Positions 7,715 to 14,598 of a DNA stretch of 15,471 nt are shown here, in pieces. The notes beneath the pieces are model-generated. The model had not been told where the DNA came from and made no database searches. It worked only from the letters and a program-made list of their open reading frames with translations. The stretch lies in the NCBI GenBank assembly GCA_016869335.1, contig VGEJ01000026.1, positions 1 to 15,471 of the forward strand, read 5' to 3'. Both the position numbers and the translations under genes were made by a program. Position 1 is the first letter of the stretch, and every line of letters starts with the position of its first letter. The stretch comes from Alphaproteobacteria bacterium. Its GTDB lineage: Bacteria > Pseudomonadota > Alphaproteobacteria > VGEJ01.

Positions 7715-9304
7715 ATGCGCGACTTCCAGCTGCCCGGCCGCTCGACGATTCACGCCTGCAACGGGATAGCCGCGACATCGCACCCGTTCGCGACGCTGGC
7801 CGCCATCAACGTGCTGCAACGGGGGGGCAACGCGGTCGATGCCGCGATCACGGCGAGCGCTGTGCTGTGCGCGGTGGAGGCCAAGTCCACGGGCATCGGT
7901 GGCGACTGCTTCATCCTCTACGTGCCGCGCGGCAAGGGCAAGATCATCGGGCTCAACGGCTCCGGTCGTGCGCCGATGGCGGCGACCGCCGATTGGTACC
8001 TCGAGCGCGGCATCCGCAAGATCGAGCAGCGCAACGTCCACGCCATCACCATTCCCGGCGCCATCGACGCCTGGGATCGCATGCTCAAGGACCACGGGAC
8101 GATAGCCCTCGCCGACTGCCTGGAGCCGGCGATCCGCTATTGCGAGGAGGGTGCGCCGGTATCGCCGCGAACCGCGAGCGACTGGACCGGGCTGGTCGAT
8201 GTGCTATCGGCCGATCCCACGATGCGTCGCATCTATCTGCCGGGCGGCAAGGCGCCCAGCGTGGGCGACATCCACAAGCAGCCGGAGCTTGGGCGTACGA
8301 TGCGTCTGATCGCCAAGGACGGTCCCGATGCGTTTTATCGCGGCGAGATCGCCGAGGACATCGTCAACCACCTCCGGAGCCTCGGCGGTCTCCACGCCCT
8401 GGACGACTTCGCCCAGCACCGGTCGGACTACGTGACGCCGATCAAGACCGGCTATCGCGGCTACGACGTCTATCAGATTCCGCCGAACGGACAGGGCATC
8501 ACGGCCCTGATCATGCTCAACGTCTTCGGCGGCTTGCCGATGGCGAGCTACGACCCGGAGGGGCCGGAGCGGCTCCACATCGAGGCCGAGGCGGCCCGCA
8601 TCGCCTACCACGCCCGCGATCGACTGGTCGCCGACCCCGACCACGCCAGCGTGCCGGTCGCGGAGCTGTTGTCGGCATCCTTCGCCGATCAGCAGCGCCG
8701 GCGCATCCGTATCGGCAAGGTCATCGACGACATCGAGGAGGGCGAGGCGCTGCCCCACGCGACGACCATCTACCTTTGCGTCGTTGACAAGGACCTCAAC
8801 GCCATCTCGTTCATCAACTCGACATTCCTCTCGTTCGGCTCCGGCATCGCCAGCCCCAAGACCGGCGTGGTGTTGCAGAACCGGGGCGCCGGGTTCGTCA
8901 TCCGGCCCGGCCACCCCAACTGCATCGCGCCGGCCAAACGGCCGCTGCACACGATCATTCCGGGCATGGTGATGCAGGGCGAGCGGGCGCTCATGCCCTA
9001 CGGGGTGATGGGCGCCCAGTATCAGCCGACCGGGCACGCCCACGTGCTGTCCAACGTGTTCGACTACGGCATGGACCTGCAGGAGGCGCTCGATTGCCCG
9101 CGCGCCTTCCACTACGACGGCAAGCTGCAGGTCGAACGCGGGGTGCCCGCCAGGACGGTCGAGGCGCTCAGGGGCTATGGCCACAAGGTGGCGATCGCCG
9201 ACATGCCGCTGGGCGGCGGTCAGATGATCTGGCTCGATTGGGAGCGTGGAGCGCTGATCGGCGGCTCTGAGCCGCGCAAGGACGGCTGCGCGTTGGGCTA
9301 CTGA
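7715..9304 (+). CDS. ggt: Gamma-glutamyltransferase family protein (cytosolic form)
   Basis: This 529-residue Ntn-hydrolase of the gamma-glutamyltransferase family starts at ATG 7715 after AGGAGAACTG. Such proteins cleave themselves before a Thr, which then attacks gamma-glutamyl amides such as glutathione. The N-terminus has the family signatures GGNAVDAAITAS, TGIGGDCF and the substrate-binding Arg in GSGRAP. The cleavage site is Thr350 in ATTIYLCVVDKD, followed later by PLGGGQMI and RKDGCALGY. Two features differ from E. coli Ggt: there is no signal peptide, so it should stay in the cytosol, and the usual TTH at the nucleophile is TTI. The true substrate may be another gamma-glutamyl or amide compound. 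Its last bases overlap the end of the convergent pseudogene by seven. Confidence 0.88.
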   Translation: MRDFQLPGRSTIHACNGIAATSHPFATLAAINVLQRGGNAVDAAITASAVLCAVEAKSTGIGGDCFILYVPRGKGKIIGLNGSGRAPMAATADWYLERGIRKIEQRNVHAITIPGAIDAWDRMLKDHGTIALADCLEPAIRYCEEGAPVSPRTASDWTGLVDVLSADPTMRRIYLPGGKAPSVGDIHKQPELGRTMRLIAKDGPDAFYRGEIAEDIVNHLRSLGGLHALDDFAQHRSDYVTPIKTGYRGYDVYQIPPNGQGITALIMLNVFGGLPMASYDPEGPERLHIEAEAARIAYHARDRLVADPDHASVPVAELLSASFADQQRRRIRIGKVIDDIEEGEALPHATTIYLCVVDKDLNAISFINSTFLSFGSGIASPKTGVVLQNRGAGFVIRPGHPNCIAPAKRPLHTIIPGMVMQGERALMPYGVMGAQYQPTGHAHVLSNVFDYGMDLQEALDCPRAFHYDGKLQVERGVPARTVEALRGYGHKVAIADMPLGGGQMIWLDWERGALIGGSEPRKDGCALGY

Positions 9305-10289
9305 TCGCGCGGGCGGGCGCGCAGGTCGCGGAGCTCGAACGGATCGGCGTGGATGTCGCCGAGCGCGGCGCCGGCAAGATTGGCCGCCTGTCGTGCCGCA
9401 TGGACCATCGGCGGATAGCCGCACACGAAGACCCGCCAATCGCTGAGCTCGGGGTGATCGGCCAGAGCGGCCCGTTCGGCCCGGTCGGCGCGCACCCCGA
9501 CGGGGCGCTCCGTGCCCGAGACACAGGGCACGTAGTGGAAGTTGGCGTGCTTGGCCGCCATAGCGCCCAGCACTTCGCGCAGGTAGAGCCCGCTCGGATG
9601 GCGCGAGCCGTGGTAGAGCCGGATCGGCCCGACGTGACCATCCGCCAGCGCGTCGCGCGCGATGCCGGTCAACGGCGCCAGGCCGGAACCGTTGCCGATG
9701 AGCAGGAGCGGCCTCTCCGGCTGGCCCGAGCGGTAGAAGCAGGTGCCGTAGGGCCGCTGCAGGTCGAGCGGCTCGCCGGGGGTCACGACGTCGCAGAGTC
9801 AGTGGCTCATCCGCCCGCTCGGCAGCCGCTTGACGTGGATCTCGACCAGGGCATCGCGGCGCGGGACGCTGGCCAGCGAGTAGCTCCGGGTCAGCCCGTC
9901 GAACCGCCTGAGGTTGATGAACTGCCCGGGGTGGTAGTAGAGCGCGGTTGCCGGATCGAGGAACAGCCGGCAGATGTGGGGCGACAACCGCTCGACACCG
10001 CACACCGTGGCCCGACCATAGAGCGCCGCATCGGGTGGAGACGCGATCGCCAGGTCGCCTTCGGGAACGCAAGTGCAGGCGAGGAAGTAGCCTGCTCGCG
10101 CAGCGTCGTCCTGAGCCCGTCCTGTGCCGTGGCCGGGGGCGCGCCGCTCTCGGCCCGGAGCACGCACGTGAGACAGGTGCCCTTGCGGCAGGAGTAGGGG
10201 AGGTCTACCCCCTGCCGCAGCAACGCAGCAAGAACCGACTCGCCAGGCTGGCCGAGGTAGGCGACCCCACCGTATACGAGGGTCGGCAC
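9298..10289 (-). pseudogene. Broken 2Fe-2S ferredoxin-FAD/NAD reductase fusion (haemoglobin partner)
   Basis: Read from GTG 10289, this is a three-domain electron-transfer protein. A plant-type ferredoxin has CRKGTCLTC (Cys-x4-Cys-x2-Cys) and a fourth Cys in FLACTC. A FAD domain follows with RSYSLAS and a preceding PGQFINLRRF, then a NAD domain with LIGNGSGLAPL, YHGSR and VFVCGYPPMV. Two lesions interrupt it. After TLREQ, one base is missing: a CC at plus-strand 10091-10092 should be CCC, restoring QGYFLAC. Then, in the FAD domain, TGA at 9801..9799 stands where SHW-L is expected in the family, implying TGG to TGA. Both could be real decay or assembly error. It follows the truncated haemoglobin gene by 25 bases on the same strand and would be its electron donor. 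Confidence 0.85.
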
Positions 10290-10314
10290 GATGTGCGTCT
10301 TGTCGGTCGAGCGC

Positions 10315-10689
10315 TCAGCGGTTCAGGACGTCTGCCCGCGTGCTGGCGGCGACGCCGATGACCTCGCCGACGACGGCAGCGTCGCACCCGAGCTCAGTCA
10401 GCGTGTCCTTGAGGTGGCCGGCGACGGCGTCAAAATGGACGTCACCGAGGCCGCGCGCGACGAGGCCGGCGTGGGCGGTGCGGAAGTCGCGGCCGTTATA
10501 CGTGTTGGGGCCGCCGAACACCATGGTCAGAAAGGCCTTCTGTTTCTGCCGCTGCGCTTCCATGTTGGCGTCGGCGAAGAACGGCGCCAAGCGCGGGTCC
10601 TTCAGAACCTTGCGATAGAAGAGATCGACCGCGGCATCGACGGCACCGGCGCCGCCGACCCGCTGGAACAGGGAGGGCTTCTCAAGCAT
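10315..10689 (-). CDS. Group I truncated haemoglobin (trHbN type)
   Basis: This 124-residue haem protein has a 2-on-2 globin fold and an AGGAG site 8 bases before its ATG. The key residues fit group I by spacing against Mycobacterium tuberculosis trHbN: Tyr25 (B10), Gln46 (E7), Gln50 (E11) and the proximal His73 (F8, in RTAHAGL). The signatures LFQRVGG, PFF and FGGPNTYNGRD are also present. The Tyr-B10/Gln-E11 pair is the one linked in trHbN to O2 stabilisation and nitric oxide dioxygenation. The downstream gene encodes a ferredoxin-FAD-NAD reductase, which would re-reduce the haem, so the pair looks like a split flavohaemoglobin. That partner is broken here. The upstream region overlaps a dioxygenase remnant. 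Confidence 0.92.
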   Translation of the reverse strand: MLEKPSLFQRVGGAGAVDAAVDLFYRKVLKDPRLAPFFADANMEAQRQKQKAFLTMVFGGPNTYNGRDFRTAHAGLVARGLGDVHFDAVAGHLKDTLTELGCDAAVVGEVIGVAASTRADVLNR

Positions 10690-10737
10690 GGCGAACTCCT
10701 ACTGTGGGACGTACCGTGCAGGTCATAGCCCGCGCCC

Positions 10738-11076
10738 ACTAACGCGAGTTAAAGCCCGCGGGTTCGCCGGGCGCGGTGGGAACGGCTCACCACCGAGCTG
10801 GGCAGAGGCCTTCGTCGCGTGGGTGGCGAGCGCGGCGGCCGCCGGTCGCCACGATCAGCTCCTCGCGTATCGGACGCCACCCCGCACGCCTTGACCGCCC
10901 ATTCGCGTGACGAGCACTTCCTGCCGCTGCTGGTCGCGGCTGGCGCCGCCGGTTCCGGCACACCGGGGGCATTCGTCGAGGGTGGTTTCGTCTACGGTGG
11001 ACTGAGCCTCTCGGCGCTCGTGTTCGGGACGAGCGGCGCAGCCGTTACCGGTGGCACGCCGGGAGGGGTTGCGTGA
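10738..11076 (+). pseudogene. C-terminal remnant of a DODA-type extradiol dioxygenase
   Basis: Two frames join into the C-terminal third of the LigB/DODA (4,5-DOPA dioxygenase-like) family. The first frame gives SPPSWAEAFVAWV and GRHDQLLAYR. The second gives PHALTAHSRDEHFLPLLVAA, then YGGLSLSALVFG. The family normally reads DYRxxAPxxxxAHPxxEHxLPLxVAxGAAG followed by a GSLSMxAYxFG-type end. The switch fits loss of one base in the C-run at 10880-10883. The N-terminal two thirds, which carry the other metal ligands, are absent, because the truncated haemoglobin gene occupies that side. The fragment has no start and is dead. It fills the otherwise empty 415-base gap between genes. Family assignment is from remembered motifs. 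Confidence 0.65.
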
Positions 11077-11104
11077 GAGGCACGCATCGTGCTTGGTGCG
11101 CTGC

Positions 11105-11542
11105 TCATCCCGTTGAGGCCGCCTGGCGATCGGCGAGCGCACACGCGATGAGATAGGTCGAGATCTCGGCCGGCCGGATCTTGACGTCTTCGCGGGCATG
11201 GCCTTCGAGCGCCGCCTTGACCAGGAAGTAGTTCTCGACGTTGGCCGGCTTGACCTTGAACACGCCGGTGGCGTTCTTGATCTTCGGGTAGTAGCGCGGA
11301 TCGATGGCTTTCTCTTTCACGGCGATCCGATCGAACATGATGGTCTCATCGAGATCCCCGGCAGGAGCCTTCTTGACCAGCCGCCAGTCGCTCTCGCCAG
11401 CGTGTGCCTCTTCGTTCAGCCTGGCGATCGCCTCATCCACGTCATCCTCGGCAAGGGCGATCTTGTAAAGATGCTTGGTGACGCCAACCCCCTCGCCCCA
11501 CTTCTGGAGGCCCTGGCTCCGGGCTACATAGATGGATCGCAT
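11105..11542 (-). CDS. Conserved-looking hypothetical protein, co-transcribed with the dehydroquinase-like gene
   Basis: This 145-residue protein starts at ATG 11542 with GGAGG seven bases upstream, one of the best ribosome sites here. It reads as soluble, with no signal or membrane segment. The N-terminus is MRSIYVARSQGLQKWGEGVG and continues TKHLYKIALAEDDVDEAIARLN. The middle holds IDPRYYPKIKNATGVFKVKPANVENYFLVK, and the C-terminus is a helical tail ending in LIACALAD. The early order of a YVA strand, KHLYKI and a helix with AIARLN faintly resembles the GIY-YIG/T5orf172 layout, but the catalytic pattern is not evident and I do not assign it. It follows the dehydroquinase-like gene by 17 bases on the same strand. 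Confidence 0.7.
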   Translation of the reverse strand: MRSIYVARSQGLQKWGEGVGVTKHLYKIALAEDDVDEAIARLNEEAHAGESDWRLVKKAPAGDLDETIMFDRIAVKEKAIDPRYYPKIKNATGVFKVKPANVENYFLVKAALEGHAREDVKIRPAEISTYLIACALADRQAASTG

Positions 11543-11559
11543 CGCCCGCCTCCGGCGGT

Positions 11560-12018
11560 TCAGGTGGGTCGGGCCCGCGCCTCCACCAGCGCCCGCGCCG
11601 CCGCCAGGCCAAGCATGTAGGACTGGATCCCGAAGCCGGCGATGACGCCGTGTGCGGCCTCTGTCGTCACCGATTTGGCACCGCGCTTCTCGATGTTGGT
11701 CATGTGGATCTCGACTATCGGGAACGGCAGGGCGCGCAGGCAGTCGCGCAGCGCATAGCCGGCATACATGAAGCCGCCGGGGTTCATCACCAGAGCGTCG
11801 ATGCCCTCGTCTGCCGCCCGGTAGAGGCGGGCGATCGCCTCGGCCTCGCTGTGGGTGTAGAACAACTCGAGGTCATAGCCGTCCGTGGCGGCATGGTCGC
11901 GCAGCATGGCGTCGAGTTCGGCGGCGCTCGTCGTGCCGTAGAGCTCGGGCTGCCGTTTGCCGAGGCAGGCCATGTTGGCGCCCTGGAGCACGAGGATGCG
12001 GCGGCGCGTTTTTCTCAA
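11560..12018 (-). CDS. aroQ: Divergent type II 3-dehydroquinate dehydratase-like protein
   Basis: This 152-residue protein has the AroQ fold signature. A TTG start is chosen because GGGGGAGA sits just upstream and no in-frame ATG fits. Compared with M. tuberculosis AroQ by a constant offset of three, these active-site residues are kept: Asn15 in QGAN, Arg22 and Tyr27 in KRQPELYG, Asn78 in MNPGG, Asp91 in LRD, His104 in EIHMTN and Arg111. Differences are His81 to Tyr84, Ser103 to Thr106, the leading LNGPN becoming LQGAN, and QSNxEG becoming YTHSEAE. The basic tyrosine and arginine used for dehydration remain, so an enzyme is likely, but the substrate pocket has changed. It may not act in the shikimate pathway. 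It is transcribed together with the downstream hypothetical gene. Confidence 0.78.
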   Translation of the reverse strand: MRKTRRRILVLQGANMACLGKRQPELYGTTSAAELDAMLRDHAATDGYDLELFYTHSEAEAIARLYRAADEGIDALVMNPGGFMYAGYALRDCLRALPFPIVEIHMTNIEKRGAKSVTTEAAHGVIAGFGIQSYMLGLAAARALVEARARPT

Positions 12019-12042
12019 GGCATCTCCCCCGCGTGCAATCGC

Positions 12043-12067
12043 GTAAAGCGGTAGCGCAGCCGCTTAC
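12043..12067 (-). other. Stem-loop upstream of the dehydroquinase-like gene
   Basis: GTAAAGCGG and CCGCTTAC pair over eight bases with one bulged A and an 8-base loop. The hairpin lies between the carrier-domain remnant and the TTG start at 12018. It has no T-tract. It could end transcription of the former carrier gene or sit in the 5' leader of the operon. Confidence 0.3.
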
Positions 12068-12134
12068 CAGAGTCCATATGGACGATCGGCCCTCGGCCGG
12101 CAGGCGAGGCAGGTCGGGGTCTGGGCGCGAAGCG

Positions 12135-12404
12135 CTAGCGGGCCGTGCCGAGCGCGGGGCCGGTATCCGCGGCGCCGCCGCGGCGATGGCGCGCGATCTC
12201 CTGCGCCATGCCTGCCACCGTGCCCGCCGGTCCGATCAAGATTTCGGGCGGTAGATCGACGCCAAAGCGGTCGGACACATCGAGGAGGATTTCGGCCGCG
12301 TCGAGCGAGTCGCCCCCGGCAGCGGCGAAGTCCTCGTGCCGTCCGAGTCCCTTGATCTGCAGGACGCGCAGCCAGATCCCGGTCAGCTCGGTCTCGATAC
12401 CGGG
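12135..12404 (-). pseudogene. C-terminal acyl/peptidyl carrier domain remnant
   Basis: Translated on the minus strand, the region gives about 90 residues of a phosphopantetheine-binding carrier domain. It begins IETELTGIWLRVLQI, continues LGRHEDFAAAGGDSL with the attachment Ser (codon 12308..12306), and then has a helix III region ending AGTVAGMAQEIARHR before the stop at 12137..12135. The upstream frame closes at a TGA (12443..12441) and offers no ATG, GTG or TTG in between, so the 5' part of the gene is gone. Wording such as LGRHEDFxxxGGDSL is typical of NRPS-like carrier domains rather than fatty-acid AcpP. The parent was probably a larger adenylation or synthetase protein. The loss ends exactly where the opposite-strand oxidoreductase fragment begins. 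Confidence 0.8.
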
Positions 12405-12406
12405 GT

Positions 12407-12724
12407 GCGGCGAACTATCTCCTGGTGAAGAACATCTTCGTCAGCAGCTTGCAGTGGAGCGACTACCGTGACCAGCGCCCCGACTGGGTCCGGCGCGGCC
12501 AGGACGAGATCTACCGCCTGTTCGCGGCGGGCAGGCTCCGCCCGCACATAACGCGCCGACACCGGCTGGCCGACTACGCCGCCGCCCTCGCCGCGCTGCG
12601 GAGCGCGCAGGTTCTCGGCAAGGCGGTGTGCGGACCGACCGCTTCGCCATGCCTCCAAGCACGGGGTGACGGCGCCGGCACGCCGTGCGACGATCGGTGT
12701 CACTGCAAACGGAGGAGCCCGTGA
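12407..12724 (+). pseudogene. C-terminal remnant of a zinc-type NADPH:quinone oxidoreductase
   Basis: The frame reads ANYLLVKNIFVSSLQWSDYR, then WVRRGQDEIYRLFAAGRLRP and ADYAAALAALRSAQVLGKAV. This is the last 75 or so residues of the medium-chain (QOR/zinc-binding dehydrogenase) family, where NxLLVKNxxVxGxxWGxYR and the closing GKxVL are standard. The nucleotide-binding and catalytic domains before it are missing. Similarity ends near 12640; the frame then continues without sense to a TGA at 12722-12724, so the original stop is also lost. It lies directly upstream of the threonine-aldolase gene. The fragment starts within about 10 bases of the truncated end of the carrier-domain fragment on the other strand. 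Confidence 0.78.
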
Positions 12725-13803
12725 GCACGCTACGCGTGGATCTCTACAGCGACACCCGCACCCGTCCGACACCCGGCATGCGCCGGGCGATCGCCGAAGC
12801 CGAGGTCGGTGACGAGCAGGCCGACGAGGATCCCACCGTAACGAGGTTGTGTGCGCGGGTCGCGGCGCTCCTCGGCAAGGAAGCGGCGCTCTACGCGCCC
12901 TCCGGGACGATGTGCAACCAGATCGCCTACCGCATTCATTGCCGGCTCGGCGATGAGGTGATCGCCGACCGCACGGCGCACACGGTCAACTCGGAGACCG
13001 GTGGCCCCGCCGCGCTTTCCGGCGTGATGATGCGCGTCGTCGAGGGCCGCGCCGGCATCTTCCGCGCGGCCCAGGTCAACGCCGCTCTGCGCGACCCGGC
13101 GGCGCGCCACCAGCCGCGCTCGCGCCTGGTCTCGATCGAGAACACCAGCAACCAGGGCGGCGGCACGATCTGGCCGCTCGGCGTCGTCGAGGAGGTCGCG
13201 GCCACCGCCCGGGCGCACGGCCTGGCGACGCACATGGATGGGGCGCGGCTGATGAACGCGGTCATCGCGACCGGCGTAGCGGCCAGCGCCTATGCCGCGC
13301 CGTGCGATTCGGTGTGGATCGACTTCTCCAAGGGCCTGGGCGCGCCGGTCGGCGCGGTGCTGGCCGGCTCGCAGGCCTTCATTCGCGAAGCGTGGCGCTG
13401 CAAGCAGCAGTTCGGCGGTGCGATGCGCCAGGCCGGGGTGATCGCCGCCGCCTGCCTCTACGCCCTCGACCATCACGTCGAGCGGCTGGCCGAAGATCAC
13501 GCGAACGCGCGCGCGCTGGCGGCGGGGATCGCCGGGGTCCCCGGCTTGGCGCTGGAGACTGACCCGCCCGAGACCAACATGGTGTTCTTCGACGTCGGCG
13601 GGACAGGATTGAGCGCGGCCGAGGTGGCACAGCGCCTTCTCGCGCACGGCGTCCGCATCGGCGCGACGCGCGGCACCCGCATGCGCGCCGTGACCCACCT
13701 CGACATTCCCCCTGATGGCATCGCCCAGGCGCTGGTCGCATTGCGCTCGGTCGTTGCGGAGGCAAGAAGCGCGCGCCGCCAGCCCGAGCGCCAGCCGGCT
13801 TGA
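12721..13803 (+). CDS. Threonine-aldolase-type PLP lyase (beta-eliminating lyase family)
   Basis: This 360-residue fold type I PLP enzyme has GTG as start at 12721, supported by GGAGGAGCCC directly before it. It would cleave L-threonine or L-allo-threonine to glycine and acetaldehyde. Seen motifs are the N-terminal YSDTRTRPTPGMRRA, YAPSGTMCNQ in the PLP phosphate loop, DRTAH with the ring-stacking His, THMDGARLMNA with Asp and Arg, and the Schiff-base Lys204 in DFSKGLGAPVG. TRGTRMRAVTHLD supplies the late carboxylate-binding Arg. The length fits the low-specificity threonine aldolases (LtaE/GLY1 type). Activity on phenylserine-like beta-hydroxy amino acids or as a beta-eliminating lyase is possible. 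The gene sits immediately after a dead oxidoreductase fragment, so its original promoter may have been rearranged. It converges on the SDR. Confidence 0.88.
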   Translation: MSTLRVDLYSDTRTRPTPGMRRAIAEAEVGDEQADEDPTVTRLCARVAALLGKEAALYAPSGTMCNQIAYRIHCRLGDEVIADRTAHTVNSETGGPAALSGVMMRVVEGRAGIFRAAQVNAALRDPAARHQPRSRLVSIENTSNQGGGTIWPLGVVEEVAATARAHGLATHMDGARLMNAVIATGVAASAYAAPCDSVWIDFSKGLGAPVGAVLAGSQAFIREAWRCKQQFGGAMRQAGVIAAACLYALDHHVERLAEDHANARALAAGIAGVPGLALETDPPETNMVFFDVGGTGLSAAEVAQRLLAHGVRIGATRGTRMRAVTHLDIPPDGIAQALVALRSVVAEARSARRQPERQPA

Positions 13804-13809
13804 GGGGGC

Positions 13810-14562
13810 TCAGCCGCGGCCGACGTGCGGCATCTTGGTCGCCATCACCGTCATGAACAGCACGTTGGCATCGAGCGGCAGGTTGGCCATGTAGAGCACC
13901 GCCCGCGCCACGTTCTCGACGTCCATCGTGGGCTCCGGCTGCAGCGCGCCGTTGGCCTGCGGCACCCCCTTGGCCATGCGCGCGGTCATGTCGGTGCCGG
14001 CGTTGCCGATGTCGATCTGGCCGCAGGCGATGTCGTACTTGCGGCCGTCGAGCGCCGCCGATTTCGTCAGCCCGGTGATCGCGTGCTTGGTCGCCGTGTA
14101 CGGCATGGAGTTAGGCCGGGGCGTGTGGGCCGAGATCGAGCCGTTATTGATGATCCGGCCGCCGCGCGGCACCTGGTCCTTCATGATGCGGAACGCCTCC
14201 TGCAGGCACAGGAACGAGCCGGTGAGGTTGGTATCGACGACCGTCCGCCACTGCTCGAGGCTGAGGTCCTCGAGCGGAATCCCCGGAGCGCCCATGCCGG
14301 CGTTGTTGAACAGCACGTCGAGGCGCCCGAACGCCTGCCGGGTCGCCGCGAACAGTGCCTTGACCGAGACCGGGTCGGTCACGTCCGTCGCGACCGCCAG
14401 CGCGCGGGCGCCCTCTGCCGCGGCGACCACCGCATCGAGACGATCTTTTCGCCGCCCGCCCAACGCGACGGCGTAGCCATCGCGCAGCAACGCCAGCGCG
14501 ACGCTCTTGCCGATGCCCGATCCCGCGCCGGTGACGATCGCGACCCTGCCCGTTCCGTTCAT
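13810..14562 (-). CDS. SDR-family oxidoreductase
   Basis: This 250-residue classical short-chain dehydrogenase/reductase is read from ATG 14562, with a G-rich GGGGGGAG stretch upstream. Motifs: TGAGSGIG (11-18), TDVTD, FNNAGMG, DTNLTGSFLC, catalytic Ser in INNGSISAH, and Tyr and Lys in YTATKHA. After the active site, IDIGNAGTDMTARMAKG replaces the common PGxVxTP lid, and the C-terminus VLFMTVMATKMPHVGRG lacks the GGxxxDGG ending, which fits a subfamily of SDRs with unknown substrates. It converges on the aldolase with six bases between stops. Its 5' side is followed after less than 120 bases by an insertion sequence, so its promoter may be affected. Confidence 0.88.
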   Translation of the reverse strand: MNGTGRVAIVTGAGSGIGKSVALALLRDGYAVALGGRRKDRLDAVVAAAEGARALAVATDVTDPVSVKALFAATRQAFGRLDVLFNNAGMGAPGIPLEDLSLEQWRTVVDTNLTGSFLCLQEAFRIMKDQVPRGGRIINNGSISAHTPRPNSMPYTATKHAITGLTKSAALDGRKYDIACGQIDIGNAGTDMTARMAKGVPQANGALQPEPTMDVENVARAVLYMANLPLDANVLFMTVMATKMPHVGRG

Positions 14563-14598
14563 TGCCCCGCATCTCCCCCCGCATTCGCCGGATGGCAA

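Noticed and set aside
9799..9801. TGA in the reductase read as selenocysteine or as Trp by an altered code
   Set aside because: The family has Trp, not Cys, here; no SECIS-like hairpin was seen; TGA serves as the normal stop of many genes in the window; and a separate frameshift lies in the same gene.
8204..10072. A 622-residue open frame on the minus strand across the gamma-glutamyltransferase gene
   Set aside because: It is antisense to a gene with clear family motifs. The only recognisable part is out of frame with the reductase, and the composition is Arg/Pro/Ala-rich as expected of a GC-rich shadow frame.
10740..10751. TAAC-GCGA-GTTA dyad as a nitric-oxide regulator site for the haemoglobin gene
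   Set aside because: It does not match an FNR/NnrR or NorR site that I can name, and it lies at the edge of the dioxygenase remnant, so chance is as likely.
12145..12471. A plus-strand 108-residue open frame over the carrier domain
   Set aside because: It is antisense to the GGDSL carrier domain and has no domain signature.
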